Assembly: GCA_025769875.1 (NCBI GenBank)
Contig: JAGFNK010000769.1
Location: 1 to 22,495 of the forward strand
From: Russula earlei
Taxonomy: Eukaryota > Basidiomycota > Agaricomycetes > Russulales > Russulaceae
Direction of reading: 5' to 3'
Length of the DNA: 22,495 bases
The translations under genes and the position numbers were made by a program. Below the pieces are notes generated by a model. It ran no database searches. It was not told the origin of the DNA and saw only the letters and a list, made by a program, of their open reading frames with translations. The first letter of the stretch is position 1. Each line of letters begins with the position of its first letter. Positions 8,975-16,799 of the stretch are shown piece after piece.

Positions 8975-9936
8975 TGTCATGAACCATTCTCCGGAGAGGG
9001 CCCTTGAAGGACCCTTCCTTATAGGAGGAAACCCAGCCTCTATGGTGTCACCCTGTTCACACGAGCAAAAGGGGTGAGTAGAGGTGTCCACAATATCGCA
9101 CACGCATTGTTGCATGAGTGATTCTCGGCACAATCGACATACAGCAAGCTCCACTTAAAGGCAACCCTTCTAGCAACAAAAGACACTATTAGGGCCTTCC
9201 TAAGGACCCTTTGGAACGACCCTAGGAGCTCTACAATAGGCACTAACCTAGTATCAAAGGCCCTACAACGTGTTATTAGACCAACTCTAATAACTATAGA
9301 ATGAACTATAAGGCAATACTAAGGACCTCAATAGAAGTATTAGGGTCGACTCTAAGGACCCTAATGGAACTATATAAGGGCCTTATAAGATAACACTATT
9401 CCCTAACCAAACTACAAGTCCTCAAATGACCGGCCCTAAACTAACTAACTGGAAATGAATCAAGTGCTCGCACGTGCACTAAAGCAGTGAACACGTGGAC
9501 AATGGAAGCTCTTACTCATCAAGAGAAGCCTTCTTACTCAGCAGCTTACTGAGCATGACTGAGCATGCTCAGTAAGCATCCTCTGACTTCTTACTCATCA
9601 CTCTATTGTGCTTGATAACAAGAGTATGACTTGTTCCCTATTTAGCAGTTCTCTTGTAGTATATAAGCACTCAATAAAGTAGCGGACAGTCCTCAGACGG
9701 TCCATTTGTTTACGGAACTCTCCATCCCTGGGATACTCCTTTAAGGACCGTCCCCTTGTGACTATCCTGGCCTCTCCTCTGCGTGACTGCTCGACTCTCA
9801 CAGTAACAGTACCTCTCTGGTATCTGTTACTACTCTGGACTCTACTTCTTGCCCATGCCATCTTGGACGTTTATCGACTCGTCTTTGAGCTTATCCCTCA
9901 CTCTTGAACTGGATAGTTCAACAGTGAGTCTTGACA
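8975..9936 (+). mobile_element. LTR-A inside gypsy-C, no target duplication
   Basis: 962 bp from TGTCATGAACC to GTCTTGACA, a second copy of the solo LTR at 504-1467 but in plus orientation. It has a TATA box TATATAAG (9660-9667) and a probable transcript start AGACGGTCCA (9695-9704). The flanks (GAGGG on the left, GTTCC on the right) do not match, and on the minus strand the gypsy-C coding sequence jumps from reverse transcriptase (right) to the third ORF (left). A simple insertion would leave a duplication and no gap, so this LTR probably marks a deletion by LTR recombination. Confidence 0.85.
9544..9577. repeat. Palindrome in LTR-A
   Basis: Perfect 14-bp arms GCTTACTGAGCATG and CATGCTCAGTAAGC around a 6-bp centre, about 85 bp upstream of the LTR-A TATA box. 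The solo copy keeps it at 862-895 with one arm mismatch. It may be a U3 control element. Confidence 0.75.
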
Positions 9937-11444
9937 GTTCCTTTCTTGATCATGGAAAAAATGGGGCGAGCTATTTTTGCAAAATCTCAGATAAACGGTC
10001 ATTGGTAATTGAGGGCGCCCATGATTTGTTGTACTTGTTTCAGGTTATTGGGGGGTCTTGGCCAGTTTTTGAGACCATCCATTTTAACAGGGTCAATTTT
10101 GAGGGTTCCTTGGTTAATTCGGAAGCCCAGGAAGTCAATTTCTTGTTGTTCAAAGGCGCACTTGGATGTCTTTAAAAAATAAGAGTCTCTTTCGAGGAGG
10201 TCAAGGAATTCATGCATGATTTGTTGGTGAAGGTGTTCTTCTCCTGAGCCTGTGGCTATCGCTACATCATCTAGGTAGTTGCAGGTGTTTTCTGGGTACT
10301 TTAGAAGCCAGGGTCAGAGGGTGTGGTTCATTGCTCATTGGAAAGCTGCCGGGGCATTGGTAAAGCCAAAGCCCATTACCATGGGGACAAAGGTGCCAAA
10401 TTGGGTTTTGAAGGCGCCTTTGTGTCGGTCTTCTGGATGGATCAAGATGTTGTTGTAGCCAGCTCTGACATCGAATTTGCTAAAGGTGGTTTTGCCCCTT
10501 AATTTATGTAATTGTTCTTCCATGTTTGGTAAGGCATGGTAGTCAGGGACCATGGCGTTGTTGAGTTTTCGGTAGTCTACTACCATTCATGGGGCGGTGC
10601 CATCTTTTTTCTGGACGAAGAAGACAGGAGATATGAAGTCTAAGACTCCGTCTTTGATAAAACCCTTGGCTAGGTCTTCTTGTATTTGCCTTGATAGTTC
10701 TTGTTTCTCATTCTGGGGGAGTGGGTAAGTTCAACAATCAAGGAACTTGGGGGCGTCCGGTTTCAAGGTGATTCTGAAGTCAAGTTCTCCTCGACTGGGT
10801 GGGAGTCGTTTGGCTGCTTCTTCTGAGAAGACTTTCTGGTGTCGTAAGTATTCGGGGGGGATGGTGGTTGTCCTTATTTGTGCGACCCGGATTCTTGGTG
10901 GTTCAGTTAGGGGAACAGGGGTGAGAAGGACCCCTAAGTGGTTTCTCAGATGACCAGTGCTCCAATTGACAAGGGGGTTTATTGCTTTTAGGAAGGGGTA
11001 GCCAAGGATCATTCTATCTTCTCCCAAATTTGTGACGTAGAAGGTGAGAAGTCATGTGGTGGGGCCATGCTGTACGTCCATATGAGCATAATGGGTTATT
11101 GCTCCTCCTTGGTTATTGGTCCCATCTACATTAATGATGGGTCTGGGGGTCCTGAGGGTTCGAAGTGGGATTTGTAATTTTCCCACGATTCCTTGACTGA
11201 TGAAATTTTCTGTTGCTCTGCTGTCAAGGAGCACTTGTCCAGTCTTCCCATTGGTTGTTAGCATAAAAGGAACTTTCATTGAGTTTTCTTTATGGTTGAC
11301 AATGGTATCTATTTGGGCCTCTGTGCCGACTGTCACACTTTGGCCTAGAGAAAATCCTCTTTGAGGATGAGATCCCAGATTTTGGCTCATTCTTTGGCTG
11401 GCAGGGTTTTCATGCATGCTACCATGGAGGCTGGTTCTTCTCTT
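9937..11444 (-). pseudogene. pol: Gypsy-C pol: protease and reverse transcriptase, seven in-frame TGA codons
   Basis: A single minus-strand frame runs on directly from gag. Protease: VLLDSRATENFIS near 11210 (the usual DSGAT has become DSRAT), with ILGYPFLKAINPLVNW as its C-terminal part. RT: VVDYRKLNN, TTFSKFDVRAGYNNI, FVPMVMGFGFTNAPAAFQ, the catalytic box NYLDDVAIATG near 10270, FLGFRI, then LKQVQQIMGALNYQ. It is cut at 9937, just after FAKIARPI, so RNase H and integrase are missing. TGA stops are at 11052-11054, 10731-10733, 10587-10589, 10335-10337, 10314-10316, 9999-10001 and 9987-9989. Several stand where this family has Arg (FQ-R-xMN, FI-R-DF), consistent with CGA to TGA. Non-functional. 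Confidence 0.88.
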
Positions 11445-12849
11445 TTAGGCAGTTCTGGGGTTTTGCTCAGTGACACGGGCTTTAGATGTGGTAGGAATCA
11501 TATTTTTGGGGCATTCCTGGCTGAGGTGGCCTTTCTCCCTGCAGCAGAAGCAACGTCCTTCTTTTGCCAATTGTTTTCTTTCTTCTTCAGTGAGTTTCTT
11601 GAAGTTAGATTTAGCAGCATCCACTTGCATTTGGTCAGGGTGGTGAGTTTTGTGTTCCGAGGGAGAGTGTGTGGTTTTTCCTTTGAGTTTTTCCCTGATG
11701 GTGATGAACCGTCGATGTTGTCTTCTGGCTTCCTCCTTCCATTCCTGAAGAGTGGTGGGCCAGACATCCCTGTTTAGAATTGCGCAGTAGAGCCCGATTT
11801 TTAAGCCATTTTTGAAGCTTTCAATTGCAATAACGTCCATTTCTGGCCACCCAGTTTTGTTCAGGAGTTGTTCGAAGGTGGAGATATAGTCGTCAAAGGA
11901 GTCCTTCATTACGTGTTTGACAATAGCTGCTTGGGCATCTTCTTTCTCTGCAGTATTAGTGAACTTGAATGTGAAGTCTGTGACAAAAGTCATTCCATGA
12001 TGCCTCATTCATCCTATCAACAGGGTTTTGGGTCCTGTTTACTTTTTCCCTGAGTGCAGTTGCTTGTGAATTGACCCATTCTTCGACCTTTTCTCCTTGA
12101 ATATAGGAGAGGGCCAACATTGTTTGTTTGAAAGGGGAAATCATCACTGCCTTGTCATCGTTGAGGCCCCAGAATAAGTTGAATTCCATGATAAAACATT
12201 TTGTTTTGTTCCTTCCTCCTGTGAAGGCCATGGGTTCTTTACCGCTGAGGGACACATTAGTGCCTTGTGGCGCTGGAACAGCTGCTTGAGGAGGGGTAGG
12301 GATGACAACTGGGGGGGCCTGAGCAGCCATCTGAGGGACCTGAGCGGCCATCTGAGGGGCCTGAGCGGCAACCTGGGGTGGTTGCACAGCAACTTGGGGT
12401 TGGGCTGCCATAATGGGTTCTGGGGGGTTCTGTGGTTTGAGTTCTATGGTTTCAATGGGTTCCTGGTTTCCAAGAGGGTCCTCTGGTTCTAATGCAGGGG
12501 ATTCAAAGGGTGTCTGAGTTTCAACAGTGTTTTCTGGTTCAGGGGGGTTGCCTTCTATGGAAGAGGCTTCTGATTCTGATGGTGGTTCGTAGAGAGGGTC
12601 ATTTTCCCTCCAGTAGCCTAATCTGAGGCTGTTTCTGACGAGTTCTAGGTCTAGGTGGGTGTAGAGCTGTCCTCTTCTAAGTTGTAGTTCGAACCAACGA
12701 TTGTTGATGAATTTGACTGGTAGTTCTTTGTTGTTTTCAACAGTGATGTAACAAAGGAAGGTGTGAAAGCTGTCCCAAGTGGCAGTTCCTACAACGTGTT
12801 CGGGGAGGTCTGGGGATGGTCTGGGTTGGATGCAGACCCAACAGTTCAA
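11445..12849 (-). pseudogene. gag: Gypsy-C Gag with CCHC knuckle, one frameshift
   Basis: The start ATG (12849) is 50 nt from the 5' LTR, the usual gag position. Part one (to about 11985) has an N-terminal domain, an acidic Pro/Glu region, and a heptad-like repeat (QVAAQAP, QMAAQVP, QMAAQAP), then the capsid-like core (FIMEFNLFWG, SYIQGEKVEEWV). An extra base in a four-base run (plus-strand AAAA at 11984-11987) breaks it; the other frame continues DFTFKFTNTAEKEDAQ, AILNRDVWPTTLQEW, and a knuckle CFCCREKGHLSQEC at about 11552-11511. It ends at TAA (11447-11445), in the same frame as pol, which may be a former CAA. Full length would be about 468 residues. It would form the particle and bind RNA. 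Confidence 0.85.
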
Positions 12850-12886
12850 TGGTAATTCAAGGTTGATCTCCAGAATGGAGTAATGG

Positions 12887-12897
12887 AAGCTTAGCTT
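12887..12897 (-). promoter_or_regulatory. Gypsy-C self-primer-binding site
   Basis: On the minus strand, one base after the 5' LTR, AAGCTAAGCTT is perfectly complementary to AAGCTTAGCTT within the LTR (minus strand 13236-13226), 34 bp below a TATA-like box. No tRNA-like TGG site is present here. This matches the self-priming mode of Tf1 and sushi chromoviruses, where the first 11 nt of the RNA pair with the site. Confidence 0.65.
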
Positions 12898-13225
12898 GTG
12901 TTATGGCATTGCAGCCATAAGAGCGTTAGCTCAAGGTTCAGTGGGGCAAAGTCCCTGTGACTTGGTTCAAGGGTTCAATGGGGCCAGCTCAAGGAGACCG
13001 GATCAGAGGTTTAGCGTCTCAAGGCTGAGTCAGACAATGACTCAGTCCACAGACAGAGTCAATCTCCTGGTTTCTCAGAAGAGGAGGACAATGAGGGAGA
13101 AGCAGAGGAGGAAGAGGAATACAAGGGTTCCTTGAGGTGTGCTCAGGTCAAGCAAGATGTAAGCCAGCACAAGCAAGTTGTGATTGAGAGTGTACAGGGC
13201 AAGGGATGCGACAGGAAATGGGACA

Positions 13226-13270
13226 AAGCTAAGCTTGGGGCATTCCCCAGCTTTTACCAGCACTTAAATA
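13226..13270 (-). promoter_or_regulatory. Gypsy-C promoter: TATTTAAG and predicted transcript 5' end
   Basis: TATTTAAG (minus strand, 13270-13263) lies 34 bp upstream of AAGCTTAGCTT (13236-13226), the 11-mer complementary to the primer site. The same arrangement is kept in the 3' LTR (plus-strand AAGCTAAGCTT at 7812-7822). A GGGG-CATT-CCCC stem lies between the two. Confidence 0.55.
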
Positions 13271-13345
13271 CTGTGTGTGGCGAGGCTGTACAGTACCATA
13301 AGCAGAACAATAGATAAAGGTGAGCCAATAGCACAAGTAACTCGA

Positions 13346-13390
13346 CAATAAATGAAACACAATAAGTGAAACACAATAGATGAAACAATA
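13346..13390. repeat. Tandem ~14-bp repeats in gypsy-C U3
   Basis: Three imperfect units of the form CAATAARTGAAACA followed by CAATA. The same array is at 7932-7976 in the 3' LTR. Its position in U3 suggests a promoter-proximal control element, but nothing more can be said. Confidence 0.7.
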
Positions 13391-13504
13391 GGGACCATCA
13401 GCATCAAGGGGTGAAATAGTAACCAAGGGGACAAGGGTAACAAGAGAGAACAATAACAAAGAGATTATAGACAAACCAACGAGGGGGTAGATCATAACAG
13501 TGGC

Positions 13505-13529
13505 CATGTCTTGACCTTGGTTCACAACA
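13505..13529 (-). repeat. Old LTR-B copy, segment 3 of 3
   Basis: The plus-strand sequence CATGTCTTGACCTTGG followed by TTCACAACA is the reverse complement of a diverged LTR-B start. Joined to 1473-1640 across gypsy-C it restores the LTR-B end, showing that gypsy-C inserted about 30 bp inside LTR-B. Confidence 0.65.
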
Positions 13530-13947
13530 ATTCTCTCAAGATGTCCACAAACATCTGGAAAAGTGATTTTGGCAGCTCATCACTTCAACAACAGGTTGAG
13601 TGGAAGAGGGCCACAGACACCACAGGAGGGTGTGTAGGGATTGGCTAGATGAGAGAAGGTCACAAAAATGTAGAAAAAAAAAAACAGAAAAAAAAAACAT
13701 ACAGCTTGATGTGCAATTTTTGCACATATGGGAAGCACAGTTGTGGAGAACATCTCATTGCGGCATTGTGGCAACACATGCCCATTGTTGTTGATGATCT
13801 GCACCAAGAACTCTGGTTGCTTCTCCCACAGTCAAAGCCACAGTTGCATGTGGTGAATGGACATGGAGCCACTTGAGGTGTATATGAGCACATTGGGTGT
13901 CATCAGGGATTCATGTGTCGGAATTGGCCTAGTGTGCATGGAGGGAG
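13530..13947. other. No gene seen; A-rich spacer before LTR-D
   Basis: Two adenine runs (11 and 10 bases) at 13674-13697 and several short open frames without recognisable domains. A purine-rich GGAGGGAG lies just before LTR-D at 13948, as a polypurine tract would, so part of this could be the 3' end of a degraded element. No RNase H motif is visible. Confidence 0.4.
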
Positions 13948-14796
13948 TGTTACAACATTTTCCTTTTATGTTTACTTCTCACCTTTTGCTATGGACTACT
14001 TGTTCTCATATGTCCCTTTACTTACTAGTCTTGTGATCTCTTATGTCTCATGATCCCTTCTACCTTATCATGTGATCCATACACATCCAGGTAACACTGG
14101 ATTGATGTTACTTTCCCTTTGTTTGGTTCTCTTTCCATTTATATCTGTTTCTTAGTTTTGACTGTGCAATGCTGTGCATTTACTGTGCAGCACAGTTACT
14201 TGGTTCTGACTCATTCATGGCCTCATTTCTATGATTCCTACTTATTATGACTCCTACTATACTAGTAGCACAGTCAAAGTGCAGCTATTGCTGTGCTTCT
14301 CCTGTATATATAAACCCAGTACTTTGAGACCAAAGCCCTAAGCTTCATCTCTTGTAGAATCCAACCTACTCTTGTCCAAAATATTCACCTGAAACCAACT
14401 TCACTCCTAATCCTCAAACCACATCCACATCTCCATCTCACCAACCATTCACACACACCATCCACCATCTACTCTACCTATCCCTTCCTTCATAAGAGTC
14501 TCTCTTCACTCTACCAAGAAGAGCTCTTCTCCTTCAAACCTCTATCTACTCACTTTCTCTTTGCATTGCTTAGGGTAACAGAGTTCCTGAGTGCATATAG
14601 CTTGTGGGAAACCCCCCTCGACTATCACATACAACTTACCCTAGCTTCTCAATGGACCAAGTCATACTAGGAAGGGTTTATTGGCCATAACCTGTTTAGC
14701 ATAAAACACTAGCAACCACTGCAGGGAAGCTCTTAGAGCAACTTGAATCATTTTCATCTCTTCAAACAAACTTGTCTTCAGGCTTGAGAACTGACA
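13948..14796 (+). repeat. LTR-D, plus orientation (about 849 bp)
   Basis: Begins TGTTACAACATTTTCC (the inverted match to positions 1-57), has a TATA box TATATATAAA at 14305-14314, a pyrimidine-rich CA-rich leader-like stretch, and a plausible end AACTGACA at 14796. A purine run precedes it and a leader-like GTGTTATCAAGTGG follows, so it could be a 3' LTR, a 5' LTR or a solo LTR. The right end is uncertain by a few bases. Confidence 0.6.
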
Positions 14797-14943
14797 CAGT
14801 GTTATCAAGTGGTTTGGGGTCTGGAAGATGCCGGAACACCTGAACTATGGACTGCATCATTTGCATCATGCTTGCATCAGATCTTGACCACTTATGTTCC
14901 TTGATATTGCATTTGGAACACGTCAATCATATCTTCCTGAAGA
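14797..14943. other. Short spacer between LTR-D and LTR-E
   Basis: About 147 bp with GTGTTATCAAGTGGTTTGGG near its start, possibly a primer site or leader of an LTR-D element, and ATGCCGGAACACCTG shortly after. No reading frame of useful length. Confidence 0.3.
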
Positions 14944-15268
14944 TGTGTTAAAGAAGCAATGAATCGCATTGCTTCTGTTCCAGATGTTCCTGTACTGCCA
15001 TGTACATTGCTTCCCCGATTGGGAAAGTACTTATGACATCAAGATTGCTACTATGGAAGCACTTAATGCTTCCAGCACTAAGATCATTTACACAGAAGCA
15101 ACTATTGCTTCTATGAGCCATCCTTGCTACTAATAGCACCAACCAGTACTTACAGGTAGTGAGAACATTATCCCTGAGGGTTATATAAAGCCCCCAGTTT
15201 GTAGCAGTTGAGCCTTAAGCTCAACTTAGTTTGCCAATCCCAAACAGTTGACTCCTACCCCATCTGCA
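14944..15268 (+). repeat. LTR-E fragment, probable
   Basis: A likely LTR start TGTGTTAAAG or TGTTAAAG (14944/14946), three GAAGC-type palindromes in the U3-like part, and a promoter-like TTATATAAAGCCCCC near 15182, then an R-U5-like stretch that ends where LTR-F begins. Only one copy is in the window, so the LTR identity is inferred from architecture alone. Confidence 0.45.
14952..15112. repeat. Three hairpin palindromes built on GAAGCA/TGCTTC
   Basis: 14952-14976: AGAAGCAATG, 5-nt loop, CATTGCTTCT. 15054-15074: TGGAAGCA, 5-nt loop, TGCTTCCA. 15094-15112: AGAAGCAA, 3-nt loop, TTGCTTCT. All arms are perfect. A further half-site TTGCTTCC lies near 15007. All are upstream of the TATATAAA box, so they may be repeated factor-binding sites of LTR-E. 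Confidence 0.8.
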
Positions 15269-15805
15269 TGTTGAAGCAGATGGGCGCAGGTTATGATAAG
15301 AGCGATAAGATCCTTAAGATCTATCAAAAGATATTTCAGTTTGTGTAAGACAAAACTGTAAATCAGTAATACCTATCAAAAGATATCTACAACGCGTGAT
15401 TAGATGCGAGAGATAAGATAGGAAACAGTAAGTACTCACTTCAGTTTGTGTAAGACAAAACTGAAGCAATCTAGCTAATTGAGTGCCTCTTAAATACGTG
15501 AAAGTGTCTCTAAGCAATGTAATCATAACTACCAACTTGTATCATAAAGGATCAGTCGTTAGTAGCTACCGATTGTCATCAATTAACTTATCGTTGTAAC
15601 ATACGCAGGCTGCAGCATCTGAGCTGAGCCGGTCTAGGCTGATCTGATGCGTGAGCGATGCGCGTGAGCCGGGAGCGCCCGGTCCATGGGAGCCGACGCG
15701 TTAACGCGACTGGGCTGTGATTACATCAGACTGCCCAAAGCAGTGGTAATCTCAACACTGCAGAGCCCCTCTCATCTTGTTTCCATACTCTAGAAGGATC
15801 CAACA
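15269..15805 (-). repeat. LTR-F, 3' LTR of a copia-like element (537 bp)
   Basis: On the minus strand it begins TGTTGGATCC at 15805 directly after a purine tract (GGAGGGGAAGGAG) and ends GCTTCAACA at 15269, giving TGTTG...CAACA ends like the copia LTR. It contains a CpG-rich part at 15600-15720 with a perfect CGCGTTAACGCG palindrome (15697-15708) and two exact 24-bp direct repeats (15335-15358 and 15440-15463). No target duplication is visible, as expected if the 5' LTR lies elsewhere. Confidence 0.6.
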
Positions 15806-16198
15806 CTCCTTCCCCTCCTTGAGTACTGCTTGCTTGACTCAAGCATATCTGCATTGGTAGGATGTGTTTATAGACGTATCCATTGATCTTATTTAAGGCA
15901 CTTTGGAGCCTTAACACACAGCTAGTTACCATGACAGGGAGGGATTGCTTGAAAGTAGAGCACTGCATGATTCCCAAGCTAGTGGGAATCCACCTTACAG
16001 TTCATGCAATGAGGGTTGTGGTGGAAAGTGGCATTGACATGAGAGAGAGGGCAGTGGCAGCATGGTCACAGTGGTGGCAATGATGATGCAAGGGAGAGCA
16101 CAAGCAGTTGCATACTTTTAGCGGTGGTTAGATGATCAAAAATTACTATAAAAGGCGATTGGGTCAGCAAGATAATCGGGGCTTCAATCATGTGTGTG
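15806..16198 (-). other. Internal remnant next to LTR-F; no gene seen
   Basis: The first bases are the polypurine tract of LTR-F (15806-15819, minus strand). The rest, up to the gypsy-G LTR, shows no RNase H or other copia motif in any frame. It could be the non-coding interior of a non-autonomous element, or decayed sequence. Confidence 0.4.
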
Positions 16199-16688
16199 TG
16201 TCACCGACTGGGGGCGGTGTTGCTGACAAATCGTTTCACATGCGAGACGTGTGCACTGAATCGAGCGAGACAACAAGTTCTCACGAGAATCGGGGATCTT
16301 GGTGACAACACAGTGAAGGCTAGTGTGTACCGCAGAGTGGGGAGACAATGAATAAGTCCTCACGTTCGAAGACTAGAGAGTAGAGAGGGTTTCTGAGTTG
16401 ATTGCTTGATTCCCTGCAAGCCTACAGTTCCAAAGCTAGAATCCAGTGATATTCACAAGAGAACAAGCTTAGGGCTTGTTCTCTCCTACGAACAGGTTTA
16501 TATAGACAATGTATCCTATATCAAATAGTAGACACAAGGTAACGGTGAGGCGATCGAGACTGGGACACGCTGAAAGGTGCTGGTACATGCGAGGCTAAAT
16601 GAGTCATAAGACGCACAGGAATCGTGAGGTCTGTCCGGGTAAGCTTGTCCGGTTGCCGGTCCGGTCCAAAGAACCGGTTCTTGTGACA
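16199..16688 (-). repeat. Gypsy-G 3' LTR (490 bp)
   Basis: On the minus strand it begins TGTCACAAGAACCGG and ends GTCGGTGACA, so the ends form TGTCAC...GTGACA. It follows a polypurine tract and contains a TATA box (TATATAAA, minus strand 16504-16497). The partner LTR is outside the window, so the boundary rests on the ends and the tract. Confidence 0.75.
16458..16484. repeat. Perfect 11-bp stem-loop near the gypsy-G transcript start
   Basis: AGAGAACAAGC, 5-nt loop, GCTTGTTCTCT. On the minus strand it lies about 20-46 nt after the first base of the TATA box, so it covers the expected start of R and would be at both ends of the RNA. Confidence 0.75.
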
Positions 16689-16691
16689 TCA

Positions 16692-16701
16692 CCCCCTTGT
16701 T
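16692..16701 (-). promoter_or_regulatory. Gypsy-G polypurine tract
   Basis: AACAAGGGGG on the minus strand, followed by TGA and the LTR start TGTCAC. It lies about 100 bp after the third ORF. Confidence 0.7.
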
Positions 16702-16799
16702 AATGTCTAAGCAACGTAGGGGAGAATGGTTGAGTGGCAGCGATGAGTGTGGAAGTGGATCTGGTCGCGAGGGACTTGACACATCCTGTCAGTTTTGCA

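Larger units (their letters stand above)
1641..13499 (-). mobile_element. Ty3/gypsy LTR retrotransposon 'gypsy-C', nested and decayed
   Basis: A minus-strand element bounded by a perfect 5-bp duplication GTGGC (1636-1640 and 13500-13504). Order on the minus strand: 5' LTR (13499-12899), self-complementary primer site, gag, protease, reverse transcriptase, an inserted LTR-A, third-ORF remnant, polypurine tract (8098-8091), 3' LTR (8085-7754 plus 1900-1641). The 3' LTR is split by the copia element. RNase H and integrase are absent, apparently deleted at the LTR-A. By eye the two LTRs differ at about 20 of ~590 aligned positions, nearly all transitions, plus small indels. It cannot encode a working element. 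Confidence 0.88.
12899..13499 (-). repeat. Gypsy-C 5' LTR (601 bp)
   Basis: On the minus strand it begins TGTTATGATC and ends GCCATAACA, with terminal inverted TGTTAT...ATAACA. It is flanked at 13500-13504 by GTGGC, the target duplication. Contains a TATA-like box, a G4-CATT-C4 stem, the R-start motif and short tandem U3 repeats. The split 3' LTR (592 bp) is its partner. Confidence 0.9.

Noticed and set aside
9180..9385. Telomere repeat or internal telomeric block (TTAGGG/CCCTAA words)
   Set aside because: The words are scattered singly inside an LTR, not in tandem.
9937..11054. TGA read as a sense codon (altered genetic code)
   Set aside because: TGA is a normal terminator in copia (7312-7314) and Trp is TGG elsewhere. 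The TGAs stand at Arg positions, which fits CGA decay better.
11361..12492. Plus-strand ORFs across the gypsy-C gag region
   Set aside because: They are antisense shadows of the Gag coding sequence and carry no domains.
13649..13876. Possible BED-type zinc finger (MCNFCTYGKHSCGEH)
   Set aside because: The spacing of later Cys/His residues does not fit, and the frame depends on adenine runs. Too weak to name.
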